From NCBI GenBank assembly GCA_963583905.1, contig OY757309.1:197549482-197613481 (forward strand): a DNA stretch of 64,000 bases. The letters are read 5' to 3'. This DNA is from Stenurella melanura. Lineage: Eukaryota; Arthropoda; Insecta; Coleoptera; Cerambycidae. This document shows positions 23,354 through 34,683 of the stretch, one piece after another (within the stretch, counting starts at the first letter, position 1; each line of letters starts with the position of its first letter). The notes beneath the pieces are model-generated. The model did no database searches, was not told the origin of the DNA, and worked only from the letters and a program-made list of their open reading frames with translations. The position numbers and the translations under genes are program-made.

Positions 23354-26228
23354 CAACACCACCTAAATACAAGGCCTGAGCACTGGAAGTATGAGTCATC
23401 AAGAGTAGGCAATGCATTTTCTACCTAGATTTGAAACGAATTCAAGATGGAAAGCATCATACAGTTTGTTCATTTGTGTTTATTTATAGCAACTTTGAAG
23501 CACGTTATCTCTCTCACACTCACAGTGTTTGTTATTGCACTATCTTTATTTAGCTGCTGGCAGCTGCTTTAAATCAATACAAATGAACAAACCTATAAAT
23601 GTCAAAATTTCTTAAAATTTTATATTCTAATTTGAAAACAATGTAATAAGTATTCTGTAAAAAGTGAGGAATACTTTTATCTCTTTATTTATAACGAAAA
23701 AAATTAGCTGAAATTTGTATGACTAATAATACAAACGGAGATATGGTTTAAAAGTTTATTTTCATAGTCAAAATCACAAATTTCGGTTATTCGCATATTT
23801 TATATTTTTTCCCATAGTTACAAAATACGAAATTTCTTAAAAATGTTATTAATAAATGTCCAACAATTATCTTAACTAATATGAATGAAATACAATAAAA
23901 TTAAATTTTATTTCCTGGCTTAAATCTCTTTCACTGAGACATTTGTTTGTTCTTAATTGTATCATTTTGTATTTTACAATAATTGTTTAATAAAGTATTT
24001 ACTAGAGAAATCACAATTTTTTTAAAAATTACACTAGAAGAATGGTTTTTACAATTATGACCCTCAAATATTTCTAATTCAAGTTCATTAATAACTTCAA
24101 AAGCTAGGACACCCACAATTTCCCTTTGATTAGTTTGCTTTAAAAAATTATGTTCATTGTTTGAGAGCAAGTTATTTATAACAACATAGGTGTACGCAGC
24201 ACAAGCAACTACATCTCTACTTGGGTAACTCATCCCCCCACGATCATTGGCACTAATAAGGCGGAAATATTCAGCTTCGTCTTCATCGTCACTTGTAAGA
24301 TAAACTTTGCAGTACGTGCACTTGAATTTTTTGATAGCTGCATATGAAGCATACCCTGCAACGTAACAAATCAAGGGCCACATGTCTTCATTGATATGTT
24401 CGATATCTTCTTCCCCGACAGAACACGTGCGTCTTAAATTTTCTGGAACTGCAAGAATCGATCTATTATCAAAATCGTCTTCCTCATTTAGCAACTTAGT
24501 TTGGACGAACTGTTTCATGTTATCTTTTGTATGTAGATCTCAGGCTGTTTATGAAAAATGTATGAGCACTTGTCGCACATTCAGTACTGTTAAAGGCATT
24601 CCCCACCAAATTACCACCTTTTTAATCCAAATATGGTTTTAAATGAATTTCATCCAGCATCAGCACAACCAACTTATCCTCAGGCTGTAGAAGTTTAATT
24701 TTAGATTTGGTATATTGCAAAAAGTTTTCATCATCTTGTTCCAGTCTAGGATCCGTTGAAAAGTTACTGCACACACGGCGAAGCGTACTAATAGAAGGTG
24801 CTGTTATATTTCCTGAGTTCCTGAGAAATTTGTAAGCGTGTGGGGATATTGAATGGAGCAATGAACAAAATAGCAACGTCTCCCACGAGTATCTCAATCT
24901 GCTTTTCTTGTTGACAGCAAAATGTTTAACTTGTTCGGCTAAACAATCGATTTTGGTTTTTTCCTGTGGCAATTTTTCTCGCAAGTTTTGCAGAAGTTCT
25001 TCTAATCATTTTAGATTTTGATGCACTGCACTGATGTCTAATTCCGACGAAGTGTTCAATTTAAAAGCCTCCGTAAGTTTTTGTTCTACTTGATTAGTAT
25101 TTTTAACAGCACCGCTCAATGACTTTAATTCCACACCCGCACAAAACACCGACAAGTATAAATTGGTATTCACCACAATACTGCACTTTAAGACTGGTTG
25201 TGGATCATCATTTATTAATAAAAAGGTCATCTGTCCATTTTTTTTAAATGCAAGCCACTCCCCCAAATCGATGTGATGCAATTTTTCATGGAGGTCATCA
25301 ATACTGCAAAACGTAATCCTTTCATCATATTCTCGCTGAGCTTCAATACTATTCTGTATTACTTTATTTAGTAATTTTGATTCTATTCTTTGCTTCTTTT
25401 CGGCTGGAGCTTCACGATGGCTAACTGTAGATGTTGCCGATAAATATTTTGGACATCCTGGGAGTATGCTGGGAACAGCTCCTTAAAGAGAGAGAAAAAA
25501 ATTAAACTGTGTGCAATAATATTTCTCATGAGTAAATTACCTTCAACTAGCCGTGGATGTTTTAAAGGGGCACTGAGCAACTTTCCATCCGCCTCACGAT
25601 ATATCTCTATTGTTCGTTGGACTTCACAAGGTGCGAAATGCTTTTCACATACCTGAAACGAAATGGGGCAGGTAATATTTGTGAGCATTAAGTCAAAATA
25701 ATAGATTTGCTTACCTTAGAATTATTTGTTGGGGAAAAATTCTGCCTGCAAATGGCTTTCAACCATTTGCGTTTCAAGGTTTCTTCTTTTGGAAATGAAA
25801 ATGTAGAAACTTTTTCATTTGCATCATAATTGCCCCTACAATTAGGTACGCAACACTTAAACGGCATGTCTGATCTGAAATGAAATAAAAACCACTGAAA
25901 TTAAAGATAACTAAAAATATAACCTATAAATGAAACCACATTTGAAAACACTTCAAAATATCAAGAATTACTTGTTTACGCTGACTATTAATTACCTACC
26001 TTGCTAGTCTTTAAATCTCAGAAAATAGTTAAATAAATAAACAAGACGTGATTGGAAACGAAAACTCCCAAAAAACACAATTAAAATCACAAATTAGCAA
26101 CTGACAACTGACGAACTGACGCCACAGAGCATAGATTAAATGAAACTATTTTGTGTCAATTGCCTACTGTTGATGACTCATACAGTTGACGAAAGCTAGC
26201 GCTCAGGTCTTGTTTTTAGGTGGTGTTG
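23354..26228 (-). mobile_element. P-element-like (THAP) DNA transposon
   Basis: The termini are CAACACCACCTAAATACAAG and, inverted at the other end, CTTGTTTTTAGGTGGTGTTG. The terminal repeat extends about 60 bp through CCTGAGC and ATGAGTCATCAA.AGTAGGCAAT. It is flanked by the 7-bp duplication AGCTGAG (P-type elements usually make 7-8 bp). Length is 2875 bp. The transposase gene is on the minus strand with intact introns but several lesions. The insertion point is inside a tRNA-type SINE, next to its second B-box-like motif. Confidence 0.92.
23931..25867 (-). pseudogene. THAP-domain P-like transposase, spliced, internally deleted
   Basis: Exon 1 (25867-25715, 51 codons) starts MPFKCCVPNC and gives the first half of a THAP zinc finger (C-x4-C, then the conserved Trp in RKWLKAIC). 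Exon 2 (25652-25541) completes it with VCEKHF (C-x2-H) and PRLVEG. Exon 3 begins at 25481 (AVPSILPGCPKYLS in the joined frame). Both introns have GT-AG borders and keep the frame. Exon 3 continues through a helical region to LMLDEIHLKPYLD, the first catalytic-Asp block. Lesions: in-frame TGA at 25006-25008; TAA at 24622-24624, where the family has Tyr before KGG; and a junction near 24545 where the frame changes and about 300 residues of the usual core are missing. The C-terminal part (YVAGYASYAAIKKFKC..C) is open from 24518 to 23931. Confidence 0.88.
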
Positions 26229-26235
26229 AGCTGAG
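26229..26235 (+). repeat. P-like element target duplication, right
   Basis: AGCTGAG, identical to 23347-23353. Confidence 0.85.
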
Positions 26236-26519
26236 ACTCGAACTCAGGATAGATATCAGCGACTAGACATGTTTTTCCACCCAAAAGCGGTCTAGTACAC
26301 TGCTACCATCTCGGTAACACATGAAAAATGCCACTAAACATCCATACCCTGGCCAGAATTCGAACCCGGGACCCCGTGGTCGCAAGCCAAACGCCTTAGC
26401 ATTGCGCCACCGAGCCGGCGCGAGTTGATACTATGACACAGATCTACAAAAAAAGATTGTCTGTCTTTGCAATCAGACCCATCATGTCTTAAGTACTTTG
26501 ATGCGCTGAAACCAAATTT

Positions 26520-27390
26520 GGCAACAAAAATGTTTTAACCGCGTCAATTTTTCTCTACACCCCCATGTAATCCCCATAAATTTTTATACTGGAGATTCTC
26601 TAAAAAAAAATTTTTTTGAATTATTTTTTATGGCCTCTGTATGGGTTTTTTGGGTCGCCGACCATGAATCTGAAGTCAAGAATAAATTTCGACTTAATGG
26701 CAACTCTCAACAAGCTGTCAAATTTCACCAAATTTAAAAGTTGATAGTAAATGTATATTATTAAGTCTTTTGGGTTGCTGATTACGATTCTGAAGTCAAA
26801 AATGAATTTTGACGTGACGGCAGCTGTCAACAAGCTGTCAAGTATTACCAAGATGTGATAAGTTGATATTAAATGCATGTTAAATATAGGAATCATAGAA
26901 GAAAATCTGATATCAGATCATTCAGAGAACAAAAAAAAAAAAAAGGAAAAAGTGATTCTCAAGAAAAATAAAGTTAGCATGTAAAAATGGACGAACGTGT
27001 GAAAGTGCACAAATTTCTTTAATAAAAAATGGCTCTAAAACCTCAATTTTCCATCATTTTTGTAGGATTCTTGCTCATAAGAGACCTTTTATATTAGTAT
27101 CGCGATGGATGCCGTAGGCAGTGATATCATGACAAATTTGTATTCAGATTTTTTTGACATGAGAAAATCAAATGCCAATGCCATACCATATTATAGCATG
27201 TAACATTTTGAGACCAACTTCATCAACTTCAGATTTGTAGTGAGCGACCTAAGAAACTTATCAATATGCATTTAATATTATTAATTAAAGAATTATTTTT
27301 CAAAGAATCTCCGCTATAAAAATTTATGGGGGTTATATGGGGATGTAGAGAAAAAATTGAATTTCAGTAAGATTTTGTATGATTTTGGTC
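26520..27390. mobile_element. Inverted-repeat element with internal ~125-bp tandem duplication
   Basis: TTCTCTACACCCCCATGTAA and CCCATAAATTTTTATACTGG at 26550-26595 recur inverted at 27315-27360 (TTATGGGGGTTATATGGGGA, TGTAGAGAA). The arms carry a shared AATCTGAAGT block. In the left arm a unit containing TTTTGGGTCGCCGACCATGA and CAACAAGCTGTCAA is repeated about 125 bp downstream in diverged form. It is non-coding and has no transposase. Outer ends and target duplication are not resolved. Confidence 0.6.
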
Positions 27391-27711
27391 TTAAATTCAG
27401 CCATTTAAAGCCGCCATTTCATTTATTAATTTTTTAAATATTTGGTAAATAATCAGCGACCTCTAAAACCTTTATGTGTAAATCTTGAAAATAATAATAG
27501 CTGAAGTTTTCCGAATTCAAAATATTCTTTCTTTACTAGACGGTATTTTTTGAAAACTGAAGATAAACAAATTAGCCGACAAAAATAGTGATGGATAATT
27601 TAATTTATGATTCTAGAAAGCCAAAAAAGTTTTAGACAAATCCGTTCAGGTAAAATTAATTTTTTAATAACTTATTTTATTCTTCTAAGTGTACTTCAGT
27701 AATAATATTAT

Positions 27712-28621
27712 AGTCCAGTCAACGAATCCCAAAAAAGGCCGGATAGGCCAAAAAGGTCTTCTTTTAACGTTTTTCTTGAATAACTTGAAAGCTACGCCCT
27801 CTAGCGAAAAGTGTCTATATATAATATTAAACAACATGAAATTTTCTACAAATAAGTTCCTATTAATTATTTTCTAGGATCAGTACTTTTCCATCATCTA
27901 TTCTATGGCAGTGGTTAATAAATTTTCAAAAATTTTTATTTTTTTTTTGAAATAGGTTTAGAATGTCACGAAAGGCGAAAATTTTAAATTTGAGTGGAAA
28001 AGATTTTTTTTTCATTATCTATTCCCTTTAGACGGTCCACTCTGTATATTTTCCAGCGAAAGTCCAACCATTTCTGCGGTGGCAGTAGAGTCAGGTATCT
28101 ACCAAATTTGACTGAACTCCGGCAAGTAGTTTTTAGTTAATGCACCAACAGACAGATCGACAGATATAGGGATAGACAGACTGACAAACAGACAGACAGA
28201 CAGACTGGCGATATTAAAAATCCTATATTGTCATAATCTACATGATCTGAAACATGAAGATCTGAAAAATCTCGGAGTATGATTTTTTCTCGGATAAAAT
28301 ACTTCCCCTTGCTATGCGATTTTTCCACCCTCTGTATCTCGTAAAGTATTGATCCTAGAAAAAAAATTAATAGGAACTTATTGGCTCGAAGTTTCATTTA
28401 CTTTAATATTGTATATAAATACTTTTTCGCTAGAGGGCCTGGTTTTCGAGTAATTCCAGAGAAACCTGAAAAGGGGACCTTTAAAATAAACCCTACCCAG
28501 ATCATCCACTGGCCAGGACTTTTATTATGTTGTTCTGGGCACCCACCACCCCCCCAACAACTATACAGAAATTGGCAACCACACGAATTATTTCCCGTAA
28601 TTTTCCTTCGTTGATTGGACT
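27712..28621. mobile_element. Inverted-repeat element, AGTCCARTCAACGAA ends
   Basis: The left end AGTCCAGTCAACGAA is matched by TTCGTTGATTGGACT at the right end. ATTAT flanks both sides (27707-27711 and 28622-28626), a plausible 5-bp target duplication. The arms extend about 190 bp (CTACGCCCTCTAGCGAAAAG and ATAAGTTCCTATTAATT paired with inverse copies at 28360-28440). The loop holds a fragment of the HINE-like 3' region (27930-28010) and the GACA-tract repeat (28030-28240), so it has captured or received other repeats. Confidence 0.75.
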
Positions 28622-28711
28622 ATTATGAGACGTTATTTAAGACCATCTGTATTAACTGTTTTCTATATGAATTTGTAAAGGTATAATCCTATGACCCCTA
28701 TTATTTATTAG

Positions 28712-28833
28712 CTCTCAGAAGAAAGCCCCACGTATACTTTAATTCAACATATTAATGCAGCATGCATTGATGAAACTGCGAAGCAACTAGAATCAATACT
28801 GTCGCTATTTTTGTCTACCTGTTGCAAGCTCAG
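28712..28833 (+). CDS. Possible internal exon of an unrecognised gene
   Basis: A 122-nt open stretch lies between an acceptor-like TTATTTATTAG and a strong donor CAG|GTGAGTG. It reads LSEESPTYTLIQHINAACID... then LSLFLSTCCKLR, with no stop in that frame and a codon texture more coding-like than its surroundings. I do not recognise the protein, and there is no neighbouring exon I can pair with it. It may equally be a chance open stretch in repeat DNA. Confidence 0.3.
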
Positions 28834-29199
28834 GTGAGTGCATTCCGTAAATATTAATAATTTAAACTTAGTAAATACAAGCTTTACATTTTTCATTCTT
28901 ATCTGAGATAGTAAATACCATTATCAAGATTTATAGCTGTATTTAGTGATTTGTAGTACATATCTGGATTAGTGTTAAGAGGAAATTAGACGTAAATATT
29001 TATCTACTTGACCGTTTGTTAAAGTTTTTTACTGTTGAACATTATATACATGAAAGAGTTGACGGGGTTGGATAAAAATTAAAAACAAGAATTAGTGCTA
29101 TATCCCACAATAAGAAACGGCAGTGCAATTTTTTTTAAATTATGTAGTACATTATTCACAGTTTTAGAAAATAATTTCATTGATTGGGTACATTTGCCA

Positions 29200-29480
29200 T
29201 ATTCTTAATTTTAAAGAATCATTCCCAAAGACTAAAGAACTGCTATCGTTAAGCAGGAATCAGTTATACACGGTCACTTGTCTCTTAACAGGACACTTTA
29301 CCCTGAGAGGACATCTGTATATAATGACGATGTATAATGCGAACCTAAAATGCAAACAATGCAAGTGGGCAACAGAGGCATCATACCAAATCCTACGTAA
29401 ATGTTGGGGCTCTGGATGACACAAGATGGCTTTATGGATGACCCAAATTGCGTCCAGAACATTAAGACACTTAAGTAATG
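29200..29480 (+). pseudogene. C-terminal fragment of a LINE ORF2
   Basis: LSRNQLYTVTCLLTGHFTLRGHLY followed by CKQCKWATEASYQILRKC matches the layout of the C-terminal zinc-knuckle-like tail of LOA/R1/Jockey-type ORF2 proteins. It lines up with ILTGHCQLRKHLYNMKL..PLCRGC in the intact element at 39868-43701. No other part of the element is seen next to it. Confidence 0.7.
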
Positions 29481-29499
29481 ATGGTGTTGTATAAGTTAG

Positions 29500-31143
29500 T
29501 GCAAGAGTCTAGCCTACTGGAATTTCTATTTCAATTTCAGGTTTCAATTTTTATATATATTATCTCCATATGGGCAGATGTGTAGGAGTGTTAAAGTTAA
29601 ATTATAAGTATAAATTATTATTGATGATATTAATATTACATGATGTTTGCATTTGGAACGCATTTGGCTAAAAGAAAATTTAAATGTAAAACTTTAGTTT
29701 TCGGTAATATTTTAGGTCTGTTCTCCGGTAGTCTTAATTTTCTTACTAATCAGCTAGATGAAATATTCTCAAGTTGTACACACAGTGAAAGATATTGTAC
29801 GTATTAATGATACGAATGTATATTTATTGTACTTAAATAAGCTTCTTATGCACATGTTTGACGGATCTGATTTTTTGCAATAGATTGACGAAATTGTGCC
29901 CAATTCTTGTCTGGTATTGACTTATAATTCAATTAGCTTAAATGATCCTGTCTTTGTTACTACTATTTGAGATGTAATAAAATTGTCAACTTTGAATACG
30001 GACAATATTAGTGACCATACATTATTTATTACAAAATTACCCAACGAATACATTTTTAAGAAATTTTTAAATTTCAATTATAATATTCTTTAAAAAAGCT
30101 CAACGTTAAACTTCAAATTTCCATGTTACCTAAATAATTCTGACAGAATTCATACTATTTTATTTCTGTTCATAAAAAAAAAATTATAACCAAGATGTTA
30201 TTGATTGTTACAATAAACTTCATGTAAATAATTTAGTTTTAGGTTGGTAACACTAGAGGATGTTTACTGTATTATTTGTAAGATTATTATCAGCCATTTG
30301 CAGCGTTTTGCATCATTTTAAGCGATGAATAATTAGTCAAGCTTTTATTTTTAAAATAAGCTTACCTCTCGTCTTGTTGCACCGTACTCTATTGTCTCCG
30401 GTTTACTTATGTTGATAGTTAACGCCTTTGTTTAGGGAATTTAGTATTCTGCTAACTTCTCTTCAAGAAACTATGTCCTAATTTCACTTGATTATTGTCA
30501 CATATTTGTATTGCTCACATACGACAGCGTTTCTCTCTGTATATGTTACTATTATTTACGATTTTACAATATTTTTGTTGATGTGGAAAGCAATAATACT
30601 AATTCTATTTTATTTCGATTGGACAGACTAGGCATGCAGTTAAAAGTGATTGGCTGTACGCAGTGATTTATAATAAATATTTGTGAGTTGTTACAAATCA
30701 CGCTATTTGTTTATGGATACTATTACAGGTTCAAAAGCAGTTGATTAATTAATATATTATCTGACATGAGTAGATACAGGTATTTTAAGCGACCAACTTT
30801 GGGGGTTAATTTAATTAACGCCAAAGTCGAGAAAACTTTAACTTGTCTTGTGTAAGAGTTAATAAAAGCGCGTACGATTTCATTTTCTCTTGCACAAAGT
30901 TATAGCAATGGCCTAAAAACATTGTTCACGTTTGTCGACAAAGCCTAGTTCACCAACGAAGTGACCTTTGGATCTGCCAAGTTAAAGGATACTGGACTAT
31001 AATTTAAGTCAATTCAATCCAGGATTAACGAGCGGTGCAACGGAAATTTTGTATTTAACTACGGTTTGGTATTAATCCTGTATTATACAATACGCTAGAA
31101 ACTGCTATAATCAAGCGTATATATTGTGGAAAATATAAACAAT
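29500..31143. other. No gene recognised
   Basis: AT-rich, low in long open frames, with no repeat family that I could match elsewhere in the window. Confidence 0.45.
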
Positions 31144-31489
31144 AAAACCGCTGCCTAAAGAATCACTACTTCCACATCCAGATTTTCCTTCCAAGTCTTT
31201 TTAAATGTAAACTTCGTGACTATATCTGCACTTTAGTATGCGGAAACATTTGGTAAGAGAATTTTAATAATATTAGGGGAAGATGTTATAAAAAAATGTA
31301 CAGAAGTTGCAATTTTTCAAGCTTCGTTAAGACATTGAAAATGAACTTGGCTAACTTTCAAGCCTGACATGATATTTACAAAATCTGCAAAATGTACAGG
31401 AGATAGAATTAAAGAAGAGTTTAATATTACATTAATATTAATATTCCACAAAAATATGGGTTTCGTAAAAATGCGAGAACATTAATCTA

Positions 31490-32010
31490 GGTACCAAAAT
31501 TTATCAAACACACAAGTTTTACAAAATCGACGCTAGGCATCGGTCGGCGTCTAGACATAAAAATGCAAGAACCTGAATTTAGATACCAAAATTAATCAAA
31601 TACAAGTTTTACAGAAACGACGCAAGGCGTCGGTCGGCGTCGAGACGTGAACATACAAGAATATGAATCTAGGTATTAAAATTGATCAAATTCAGAAGTT
31701 TTACAAAAACGACGCGGGGGTCGGTCGGCGTCGAGACGAAAAAGTGCAAGAATATATATTTAGATATCAAAGTTTGTCGAATACATAAGTTTTACATAAA
31801 CGATGCTAGGCATCGGTCAGCGTCGAGACGTAAAAATGCAAGAATAAGAATCTAGGTATCAAAATTTATCAAATACACGAGTTTTACAACAGCGACGCTA
31901 AGCGTCGGTCGGCGTGGAGACGTAAAATTGCAAGAATATATATTTAGAGATCAAAGTTCATCAAATACATAAGTTATACAAAAACGATGCTGGGCGTCGG
32001 TCGGCGTCGA
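31490..32010 (+). repeat. ~91-bp GC-rich minisatellite array
   Basis: The core CGACGCTAGGCATCGGTCGG and GCGTCGAGACGTAAAAATGC recurs at 31528, 31618, 31710, 31801, 31893 and 31985, a spacing of 90-92 bp. Each unit joins a CpG-rich 35-bp core to an AT-rich spacer. GACGC and GCGTC within each core can pair. Confidence 0.92.
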
Positions 32011-32604
32011 GACGTAAAAATGCAAAAATGTGAATCTAGGAATCAAAATTCAAAAGAATATGAATCTGAAATTTATCAAAAAATATGAAAATATGAAATA
32101 TGAAAAATATTATAAATAAATTTGGGGGCTTGGCTTCTAGTACAGGTACGCATCAAACCTCAAATATTTACATTCTACACTGCTTGCTTTACTCATTTTC
32201 CCCTATTTACCTATACTTACATCCGCACGCCTTAAACGAAATCATCTCAAAATATATTCTGTTCCAGATGTCGTTATATTACATATGTGTACCAAATTTC
32301 AAGTGAATATCTCAATTTTATTTTATCAACCCCTTTAATAATGGAGTAGGGTGATGGTGGGGGGATGGAAAATATCATAAAAAAAATTGAGGCTGACTTC
32401 TAGTACATATACATAAAATTTTAAGTTTCCGTACTCTTACCAGCTTGCTTTACTTATTTTCTCTATGTACTCCTATTTAACCCACAACCCTTCAACGGAA
32501 GAATCCCAAGATATAATCTAGTTCGTGATGTCATTATAATATATTCATATACCAAATTTCAAGGGAATGTCTCAATTTTTATCATCCCCTTTAATAATGG
32601 ATGG

Positions 32605-32654
32605 TGGGATGGGGGGGGGGGGGCAGTGGGGGATGGGGGGACAGTGGGGGGTGG
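32605..32654 (+). repeat. G-run cluster, quadruplex-capable
   Basis: Five runs of three or more G occur within 50 bases, one of them about 13 G long, inside a 256-bp-type monomer that normally has a short CCCC/GGGG tract. It is a local expansion. Confidence 0.7.
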
Positions 32655-33030
32655 AAAATATTATAAAAAATGTTGAGACCCTGGCATCTAGTACATACAC
32701 CAAATTTCAAGTTTCTGTTCTCTTACCAGCTTGCTTTACTTATTTCCCCCTATTTACTCCTATTTATTCCCCAACCCTTCACCGGATATGTTCAAAAAAC
32801 AATCCAGTTTCAGATCTAGTTATAATATATACGTGTACAAAATTTCAAGTCAATATCTTAAACTGTTCCGGAGAAAGCGTGCGGACAAAAAAGTTAGCGA
32901 CAGACCGACAGACAGAACATTTAATATCTCTACGTTTCATGACGTTTTAAACCTATTTCAAAAAAATAAAATTTTTGAATTTTTTTTTACGATTACAATA
33001 CTTCCAATCCACTATGTGGATGTGGAAGTA

Positions 33031-34256
33031 AAATTGCTAAATACTGTAGTCCTTTTATTGAAAAATATATCTTACGTAGTATAAATTGTTCTATAGAGAA
33101 TGGGTACTTTGAAAGTGATTGAAAATGTTCTCTAACATTGCCAAGATAACTAATACCCTCTCATTTGGTAATTTGAGACCTGTCGGTGTTCTACTTACTT
33201 TATCATAAAAAATTGACGAAATAAAGTATGCATTAGCAGATATTTTGTTATATTGATAGCATAGAAATGATATACTGTACAATTACCAGTAAGACTTAGA
33301 TCAAATTGTGGTAACTTGGTTAAATCTTATTTACACAATAGGCGATAAATTGTTCGAGAAGGCGACGCGACGCATGTTCAATGTCTGCTTTCTTGTTAAC
33401 GGGTTCAATCTTATTTTCTTTATTTTATGTGTTGTACATAACCGAGTCCTTAATATAACTGAGATGCCATACTATGCGTATATCACAATTTTCAAAAAGA
33501 AAACTTTCTTCTTGCACAGATTATAATAAATAAAAATTCATTGTCGCTTCATCATAATCATTTCTCAATCCTAATAAATGTGTGGTTCTAATGTTCGGCG
33601 GTAGAAATTATATAGACGTAATATGTTATATAGAAGTAAAAACTAGTTACATAATTGTTGCACATTCTATAGGATACTCGTCGCAGTTTTTTTTGTAAAT
33701 AATATTAGTTTTAGACGTTATTTGTTTAATTACAAAACACAATTTTTATTTTAAAATTTAAAAAAATTAATAAGTTCTTTGTTTATTGATCGATTTTGTT
33801 CAATAAGATTCTTCCTCTAGCTAACACTAACTTACTGTCTAAGATCCTACTTTTCGTTCTTAAGTTATCGTGCTAGCAAGAAACGTGACGGATGGACAAA
33901 CGGACAGACAGACAGACAGACGGATGGGCATTTTGAAAGTTGTTCAAAATTCGACCACCAACACAGTGATATGAAAATTTCTTCTCTACGAGCAATATTA
34001 TCGATTTTAGGAATGTGCCGATTGAATGCAATATACTCTTCGTTTTTTATTTGCAAAGAGTATAATAAATGTAAAAATTCTCTGTATCAGCAATCAGCAA
34101 TAAGTTCGGGTGTAATATTTGACCACTATTAATGTTCAATTTGCAAGTAAACAAAGTAATACAAAAATGCACCTTAACTTAAAACTCTTATATTCCAACA
34201 GATATATTTCAATAGGTATAAAAATCTTGGTGAAGCGATGGTGTTACTTAAACTAT
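33031..34256. other. No gene recognised; one dispersed repeat with GACA tract
   Basis: Around 33880-33990 'GTGACGGATGGACAAACGGA' and (GACA)n are followed by GATATGAAAATTTCTTCTCT. A related block lies at 47215-47300. Otherwise it is AT-rich and featureless. Confidence 0.45.
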
Positions 34257-34679
34257 TGTTACGTATTTCCACCACTTAGGGAACACCCTGTATGAATCCG
34301 TGGGTTCTAAATAATTTTAACAAGGGATAACCACTAACACTATATTTAACAATTTACTGATTATACAAAACTTCTTATTAACTAAAATAACACTTACACT
34401 TTGTTTACTTGATACGTAACCTCACTTTTTCTACCAAAGTTCACTTTAATAGGACTTTTTCACTTTCGCAAAACTTCTCCTTCTCCGCCGTCGACTTCGC
34501 CTTATATATCCCAAAATTGCCTCTAGATCCATCCAGAGATTTCCAATTCCAGAACAATATAGAATTCTAGAGCATCTACAAGCTTCCAGAAAGGTGTATT
34601 ACTGTCTGCATAACCATTGGCAGCCATTAGTAGTCATGGCCGTATTAATCTCCAGTTTCAGGGGGTGTAATACATAACA
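34257..34679 (-). mobile_element. Solo LTR (423 bp)
   Basis: It starts TGTTACG and ends ATAACA, giving TG...CA ends with short inverted TGTTA/TAACA. It is flanked by a 4-bp duplication CTAT (34253-34256 and 34680-34683). On the minus strand a TATA-like GGGATATATAAGGCG at 34499-34513 suggests the transcription direction. No second LTR or gag-pol lies near it, so this is a solo LTR left by recombination. The Gypsy-type assignment rests only on the 4-bp duplication and is tentative. Confidence 0.78.
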
Positions 34680-34683
34680 CTAT

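Larger units (their letters stand above)
23187..26420 (-). mobile_element. tRNA-derived SINE, split by a P-like transposon
   Basis: Read on the minus strand from 26420: CTCGGTGGCGCAATGCTAAGG (A-box-like) and GGGTTCGAATTCTG (B box, 26356-26369) form a tRNA-like head. A ~110-nt body follows, then a second B-box-like GAGTTCGAGTCTC (26233-26245). The P-like element interrupts it at AGCTGAG. After that the body resumes at 23353 and ends in (AAAT)n and poly(A) at 23187-23224. Excluding the insertion it is about 350 bp. RNA polymerase III transcription would come from the internal boxes. The second B box suggests a dimeric head, which is an inference. Confidence 0.75.
31144..33030 (+). mobile_element. 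HINE-like repeat copy 5, full length
   Basis: 5' end: AAAACCGCTGCCTAAAGAAT, then ACTTCCACATCC. Interior: a ~91-bp GC-rich array (31490-32010), then about three 256-bp-type monomers, a GACAGACAG tract at 32905, then 'TCATGACGTTTTAAACCTAT'. 3' end: a hairpin formed by ACTTCCAATCCAC-TAT-GTGGATGTGGAAGT. The last 13 bases of the hairpin are the inverse of the subterminal ACTTCCACATCC at the 5' end. Sequence outside both ends differs from that flanking other copies. It is non-coding. Confidence 0.88.

Noticed and set aside
31490..32010. CRISPR-like regular repeat-spacer pattern
   Set aside because: The whole 91-bp unit repeats, including the 'spacer', and the setting is a eukaryotic transposon. 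It is a minisatellite.
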